DNA of 64,000 nucleotides. Source: CAZHON01 sp964534565 (GTDB lineage: Bacteria > Patescibacteriota > Gracilibacteria > Peribacterales > Peribacteraceae). Position 1 is the first letter of the stretch. Every line of letters starts with the position of its first letter. The translations under genes and the position numbers were made by a program. Below the pieces are notes generated by a model, which saw only the letters and a program-made list of their open reading frames with translations, did not search any database and was not told where the DNA came from. Location: contig CAZHON010000001.1 in assembly GCA_964534565.1 (NCBI GenBank), positions 496,001 to 560,000 of the forward strand, read 5' to 3'. Positions 60,140-64,000 of the stretch are shown piece by piece.

Positions 60140-60167
60140 AGTGTACGCTCGTACACCCATGGCGCAA
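60140..60167 (-). promoter_or_regulatory. promoter with candidate SOS (LexA) operator 3
   Basis: GTGTAC-GCTC-GTACAC (60141-60156), a perfect palindrome of the recA type, overlaps TACACT (60145-60140), the -10 of the 78-residue gene; a weak TTGCGC lies 16 bases upstream. Repressor binding would block the promoter. Confidence 0.65.
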
Positions 60168-60200
60168 GAGGAAAAATTCCAATGGACTGGCCAGATCAAT

Positions 60201-61277
60201 TTAAGAATGTTCTTTTTGAAGAGCCATGTGATTTTTTATTTGCTCTTCATTGCAGTAGCGAATGAAGAGAGCGGTGTGTGCCAAGCCAAGGGAAGGACAT
60301 TCATTCCAGCTGAGCCCGTAGTGCTCAAGATATTCCCGGCAGGCAGCAGCTGTCAGCTCTAATGTTCTCTTTTCATTTTTTGCAACATTCACGGAATGTG
60401 CGATTGTTACCGCTTCGACACATGCACGCTCAAGAATTTTTGCATCTATGTTCGGGATATTTCGGAGACTTTTCAAATGGTCCAATACTTCCTTCGTATC
60501 CATGAGAGTCAAATCACTAACTCCCAGAATCTGCTCCACCTCTTCCATTTTTTCTGGCCCCTTCCCTCCAGTCATCGTCACCCATTCATCAAGAATGGCA
60601 CTTACAAGATCTTGTCGTTGATCACGAGAAAGCAATGCATTGTCTTCCAACAATTTTCCTATTTTTTTACGGAAGGAGTAACTGTATTGGATTAAACGAA
60701 TATGTTCATCTACTTGTGTTAACTTTGGCTCTTTTGCCAATAATTCATCAACGATGCGTTGATCCAGCATCCATTGGGCTAACTTCTTGTCATAGCTATT
60801 CGATTCAACAATATGAATAGGCATTCCATCACCGCTTTCTGCAGGCCTCTTTGAAGGATGGGAAGAAAGAGGATGATGTTTTCCCGTAATAACAAAAGCT
60901 CCTGCGCGAAAATTTTTCTTGTCATTCAGCACGAGACTCAGTGATTCACGCATCTTTTGTTGCAACGTAACGGCAGTGGGAATGCCTGTGTGCTCAATCG
61001 CACCTTCGCTTAAAAGCCAGTGCCATTGATGCTGAAAAAATGCTCGATCCACAGATAGATCCTGTTTTCCTAAACTTCTTTTTCCCGCATCGTTTCTTTC
61101 TTCAAAGACCTTCAAAAAAGAGTCATGCACATACTGGATAAATTCTTGAGGCTTGTACGGTGTATTCCATTGTTGCGATGCAATGCACCATGGAAGTGCG
61201 TGTTTATAAGAACTGAGCCAATGCTCGTCAAAATCCTTATGGTTCAGTTCCGAAATGGGTGCAAGAGTGCGTTCCAA
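60201..61277 (-). CDS. soluble protein of unknown function, probable TTG start
   Basis: 358 residues if started at the TTG at 61277: TTGTAT, 17 bases, TACAAT, then 8 bases to this TTG. An in-frame TTG at 61286 overlaps the -10 and would not be transcribed. Rich in charged helices, no signal peptide, no membrane segment. A HWHWLLSEGAIEHTG segment and an IRLIQYSYSFRKKIG segment are the most distinctive. No family recognised. Confidence 0.65.
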   Translation of the reverse strand: MERTLAPISELNHKDFDEHWLSSYKHALPWCIASQQWNTPYKPQEFIQYVHDSFLKVFEERNDAGKRSLGKQDLSVDRAFFQHQWHWLLSEGAIEHTGIPTAVTLQQKMRESLSLVLNDKKNFRAGAFVITGKHHPLSSHPSKRPAESGDGMPIHIVESNSYDKKLAQWMLDQRIVDELLAKEPKLTQVDEHIRLIQYSYSFRKKIGKLLEDNALLSRDQRQDLVSAILDEWVTMTGGKGPEKMEEVEQILGVSDLTLMDTKEVLDHLKSLRNIPNIDAKILERACVEAVTIAHSVNVAKNEKRTLELTAAACREYLEHYGLSWNECPSLGLAHTALFIRYCNEEQIKNHMALQKEHS

Positions 61278-61285
61278 AGTGGCCA

Positions 61286-61314
61286 ATTGTAGGGGAATGT
61301 TCTTTAATATACAA
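61286..61314 (-). promoter_or_regulatory. promoter of the 358-residue protein gene
   Basis: Minus strand TTGTAT (61314-61309), 17-base spacer, TACAAT (61291-61286). The -35 abuts the DsbA-like gene's terminator. Confidence 0.65.
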
Positions 61315-61343
61315 ACAAGGTGGCCACTGCGGCCACCTTGTTT
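61313..61343 (-). terminator. terminator after the third DsbA-like gene
   Basis: CAAGGTGGCC/GGCCACCTTG stem with a 5-base loop and flanking A/T runs. Confidence 0.85.
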
Positions 61344-61363
61344 TACCTATTCAAAGAGGGTTT

Positions 61364-62113
61364 TTAGAGAGAATTATCGATTGCGAGCGAGAAGCCTGGA
61401 TACTCACGAGCGCCGCCGATGAACTGGTTTCCCTTGGCACCAATGATCCAGAAGCTTGGCGTACCGACTGCTCCTGCCGCTGCAGCGTCTGCTGCATCCT
61501 TTGTAATTTGTCCAGCAGTATCGTGGTTCGTGAGACACTGAGTGAACGCAGCCTCGTTCAAGCCGATATCCTTTGCGTAGCCCACGAGCGTCTGTGTGAT
61601 GACAGGATCGCGCTGCGTTGGCCATACATCATGATTCGGTGAGCTGAAGAGTTCGTCATGCATGGCGAAGAACTTTTCTGCTCCACCCAATTTGTTTGCG
61701 CACATCGCTGCCTCTGCAGTGATCTGTGCAACGGGGTGAATCGTGTTCAAAGGCAACATGCGGATTTCGTACTTCACCTTTCCCGTATCGATGTAGTTCT
61801 TTTTGACTTCTCCGTACGTGTCGTTGAAGTGACGAGCGCAGACCGGACACTGGAAGTCTGTAAATTCGACGATTGTCGTTTTTGCAGAGGAGCTACCCAA
61901 TGTTGGACCAACGCCTGTCTTTGGAGCAACGCCGGGCGCAGCAGGTGCACTCGGTGTCGGAGTGGGAGTGGGAGCAGCAGGAGCGCTCGGCGTCGGTGCA
62001 ACGAGCTGTGCCGTATTGCCACTGCGTCCTCCGGTCAGCGCTCCGCTGGAACCGTATCCGAAGATGACACCGATGAGCAGAAGAGAAACACCGAACCAAA
62101 TACCTTTATTCAT
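61364..62113 (-). CDS. DsbA-family thiol:disulfide oxidoreductase (paralogue 3)
   Basis: 249 residues. N-terminal anchor (about 5-25), Pro/Ala/Ser/Thr-rich linker (about 35-66), then a DsbA/DsbG-like thioredoxin domain with FTDFQCPVCARHF (active-site CPVC, about 88-93) and a cis-Pro in VGTPSFWI. Likely makes or isomerises disulfides in exported proteins, or reduces them; direction cannot be told. Third of three tandem copies. Confidence 0.9.
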   Translation of the reverse strand: MNKGIWFGVSLLLIGVIFGYGSSGALTGGRSGNTAQLVAPTPSAPAAPTPTPTPSAPAAPGVAPKTGVGPTLGSSSAKTTIVEFTDFQCPVCARHFNDTYGEVKKNYIDTGKVKYEIRMLPLNTIHPVAQITAEAAMCANKLGGAEKFFAMHDELFSSPNHDVWPTQRDPVITQTLVGYAKDIGLNEAAFTQCLTNHDTAGQITKDAADAAAAGAVGTPSFWIIGAKGNQFIGGAREYPGFSLAIDNSL

Positions 62114-62215
62114 AGAGAGAGTGAGGAAAGAGTAGACAGGAACATGCTAGGGGATTTAGACGGAGAGCCAAAAGGCAAGAGATGGACAAGAAAAAGAAGT
62201 GATCCGAAATATTAT

Positions 62216-62947
62216 TTAGAGCAGCTTATCGATCGCTGCCTGGAAAGTAGCGTAGGGGACTGCGCCGCTGATGAACTGGTTTCCTTTGGAGCTCACAACC
62301 CAGAATCCGGGAGTACCCGTCACACCGGCTGCCGTTGCATCTGCAACGTCCCTGGACACCAAGGAAGCAGTGTCATGCTTTGTCAGACAAGACGTGAATG
62401 CCGCCTCGTTGAGTCCGATTCCTGTCGCGTACCCTGTTAACGTTGCCGTGAGAGTTGGCTCCGTCTGCGTAGACCATGTGTCATGATTAGGAGAGCTGAA
62501 GAGTGCATCGTGCATCTGCCAGAACTTGTCGTTGCCGCCGAGCTTGTAGGCACACATTGCAGTCTCTGCACTGATCTGTGCATTCGGGTGAATACTCGTG
62601 AGAGGGAAGTTGCGAAGCTCATACTTGATCTTTCCCGTATCGACGTAGTTCGTCTTGATCTGTGGATACGTCTGCGCGAAGTTTCGGGAACAGAACGGAC
62701 ACTGGAAGTCCGTGAACTCGACGAGAGTCACTGTCGCACTCGATTTTCCTTCCGTTGGACCCACACCTACTTGTGGAGCAGTGCCTGAAGGTTCATCGGG
62801 AACCGTTGGTACAGATGGCACACTGGGAACATTCGCGACTCCACTTCCCGGGTTATGGAATGTTGCGCCAAGAACGTACCCGACGACGAGTCCGATTAAG
62901 AGAATGGAGATCGTATACCAAATAGGATTTTGCTGTTGCTCCGACAT
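62216..62947 (-). CDS. DsbA-family thiol:disulfide oxidoreductase (paralogue 2)
   Basis: 243 residues from ATG 62947. Membrane anchor (about 9-28), short Val/Pro linker, thioredoxin-like domain with FTDFQCPFCSRNF (CPFC) and VTGTPGFWVV (cis-Pro). Ends QAAIDKLL as paralogue 1 does. The leader before the ATG is C/T-rich (CATCCCCCATTTCTTT). Confidence 0.9.
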   Translation of the reverse strand: MSEQQQNPIWYTISILLIGLVVGYVLGATFHNPGSGVANVPSVPSVPTVPDEPSGTAPQVGVGPTEGKSSATVTLVEFTDFQCPFCSRNFAQTYPQIKTNYVDTGKIKYELRNFPLTSIHPNAQISAETAMCAYKLGGNDKFWQMHDALFSSPNHDTWSTQTEPTLTATLTGYATGIGLNEAAFTSCLTKHDTASLVSRDVADATAAGVTGTPGFWVVSSKGNQFISGAVPYATFQAAIDKLL

Positions 62948-63088
62948 AAAGAAATGGGGGATGAGAAATAAGTGAGACAAATGCATCGTAAGGACAAAGA
63001 AAAGGGGTATCAAACAGGATGAAGTGACAGTATGGAGCGATTGGTTCACGAATCATTAAGATTTCTTAATACCGCAAAGACAAAAAAA

Positions 63089-63111
63089 TGGGGCGGCTTG
63101 CGGCCACCCCA
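63089..63111 (-). terminator. terminator after DsbA-like paralogue 1
   Basis: GC-rich hairpin with TGGGG ... CCCCA outer arms, then a run of seven T on the minus strand. Confidence 0.8.
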
Positions 63112-63133
63112 TTCAGATTCGTACGGAGAATTT

Positions 63134-63868
63134 TTAGAGGAGCTTGTCGATTGCTGCCTGGAATGTTGTGTATGGAACAGCTCCGCTGATGAACTGGCTG
63201 CCCTTCGGGCTGATGATCCAGAATCCCGGCGTGCCGGTGACACCGGCTGCGGAAGCGTCTGCCATATCGGTTGTGACCTGCTTTGCAGTGTCGTGGTTTG
63301 TCAGACAAGACTTGAAGGTCGACGTATTCAACCCTGCATCGGAAGCGAAGGATACGAGCTTCGTTGTCAGGTCAGGCTCTTTGACGTTTGCCCATTCAGC
63401 ATTCTTGCCGAAGAGACTGTCGTGCATCTTCCAGAAGCCATCATTGCTCTGCTTGAGAGCGCACAAAGAAGCCTCAGCTGCGATCATTGCGTTCGGGTGA
63501 ATGCTCGTGAGAGGGAAGTTGCGGTGTTCATACTTGATCTTTCCCGTATCGACGTAGTCCTTGCGGATCGATGGAACAGTCTGTGTGAAGTGACGAGCGC
63601 AGAAAGGACACTGGAAATCCGTGAACTCGACGAGAGTCACTGTTGCGCTGGACTTTCCTAATACTGGACCAACACCTGTCTTCGGAGCAGTTCCAGATGG
63701 AGCTGCAGGAGTAGGTGCAGATGGCGTTGGAGCGGATGGAGTCGGAGCATTGGCCATTCCTCCACCAACACTGCCGGAGAGGGACGTTCCAATGATGTAT
63801 CCGAGGATCAATCCAATGAGCAAAAGAGAGACTCCAAACCATGTATTATTATCGCGATGATCTGACAT
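63134..63868 (-). CDS. DsbA-family thiol:disulfide oxidoreductase (paralogue 1)
   Basis: 244 residues. Membrane anchor (about 9-30), linker with APTPSAPTPSAP repeats, thioredoxin-like domain with FTDFQCPFCARHF (CPFC) and VTGTPGFWII (cis-Pro). Each paralogue keeps its own leader and this one its own terminator, so the three are probably expressed separately. The last 130 bases of the window (63869-64000) hold only its upstream region; TTGTCA and TATAGA with an 18-base spacer lie there. Confidence 0.9.
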   Translation of the reverse strand: MSDHRDNNTWFGVSLLLIGLILGYIIGTSLSGSVGGGMANAPTPSAPTPSAPTPAAPSGTAPKTGVGPVLGKSSATVTLVEFTDFQCPFCARHFTQTVPSIRKDYVDTGKIKYEHRNFPLTSIHPNAMIAAEASLCALKQSNDGFWKMHDSLFGKNAEWANVKEPDLTTKLVSFASDAGLNTSTFKSCLTNHDTAKQVTTDMADASAAGVTGTPGFWIISPKGSQFISGAVPYTTFQAAIDKLL

Positions 63869-64000
63869 ACAAACGAATTGGGAAAGGAATAGACGCAGGC
63901 ATGCTAGAGTTTTCGCTCTATAGCCTCAAATAGCACGAGGTGACAAGAGAAGGGGAGTGGTGTGGAATCGATTGTTGTGTTTATGTCGGATTCATTTGCA

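Noticed and set aside
59816..60199. A 127-codon minus-strand frame over the small operon
   Set aside because: Its composition is Ser/Thr/His/Pro-rich and it starts upstream of the -10; the 78- and 31-residue frames fit the promoter and overlap each other in the usual way.

Overview
The window reads as chromosomal DNA of a small-genome bacterium, most likely a member of the Candidate Phyla Radiation (Patescibacteria) of Peregrinibacteria/Peribacteria type. This is inferred from style, not from a marker-gene match: very short intergenic gaps, many secreted beta-sandwich proteins (PKD, DUF11-like, Calx-beta) with Ser-rich linkers, a VanW/LemA/TPM/LssY/type IV pilin-like repertoire, compact housekeeping genes in mixed order, and almost no Shine-Dalgarno sequences. 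TGA is used as an ordinary stop, so the UGA=Gly code of Gracilibacteria/Absconditabacteria does not apply. No rRNA, CRISPR array, transposase, integrase or phage gene was seen.

Layout. 0-5.5 kb: a + strand run of envelope genes (LemA, TPM protein, two secreted unknowns, a PKD-repeat protein, a 29-residue membrane peptide), then truB. 6.4-12.2 kb: DksA-like protein, tRNA-Lys, a Sel1 lipoprotein, a VanW protein, a DUF11-like surface protein with an LPTTG tail, a secreted unknown, and tRNA-Phe beside decayed tRNA-like copies. 12.3-24 kb: AI-2E-type permease, obg, dnaK behind a CIRCE-like operator, gapA, AP endonuclease, CCA-adding enzyme, a DedA-PAP2-LssY fusion, a serine hydrolase, tRNA-Ile(TAT). 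24.1-26.7 kb: one strikingly AT-rich KAP-type membrane NTPase gene lying against the tRNA, probably acquired. 26.8-34.6 kb: ECF sigma/anti-sigma pair, rplI, an anchored peptide-binding protein, secG, an unknown gene with a structured leader, tRNA-Val, a pilin-like protein, khpA, rpsP, a DciA-like gene. 34.7-45.5 kb: SLH/Calx-beta surface protein, two glycosyltransferases, prmC, nadK, fbp coupled to a second (GapB-like) GAPDH, mraY, dnaB. 45.6-50 kb: recA, a cysteine-rich lipoprotein, a sigma-region-4/winged-helix regulator, ruvX, rpsT. 50-64 kb: glmS, a class B PBP, a PilB/GspE-like ATPase, a FecR-like protein, an RluA-type enzyme, tyrS, an overlapping pair of tiny genes, an unknown 358-residue protein, and three tandem DsbA-like thiol oxidoreductases.

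Regulation. In about 25 genes a sigma-70-like -10 hexamer ends only 6-9 bases before the start codon, so leaderless mRNA looks like a main mode of expression; several other genes have pyrimidine-rich leaders with no Shine-Dalgarno. Two copies of a GTAC-N4-GTAC palindrome flank the recA promoter and a third covers the -10 of the tiny-gene pair at 59.8-60.1 kb. I read this as a candidate LexA (SOS) operator that would bring an undescribed two-peptide operon into the DNA-damage response. The 9-mer GGGGAGGGG occurs six times, always on the + strand, and contains the KOPS octamer GGGNAGGG of FtsK.

Functionally the window mixes cell-wall synthesis (glmS, mraY, PBP), replication and repair (dnaB, recA, ruvX, AP endonuclease, DciA-like), translation and tRNA processing (truB, rplI, rpsP, rpsT, tyrS, CCA enzyme, prmC), a gluconeogenic pair (GapB-like, Fbp), and a rich surface/secretion set.
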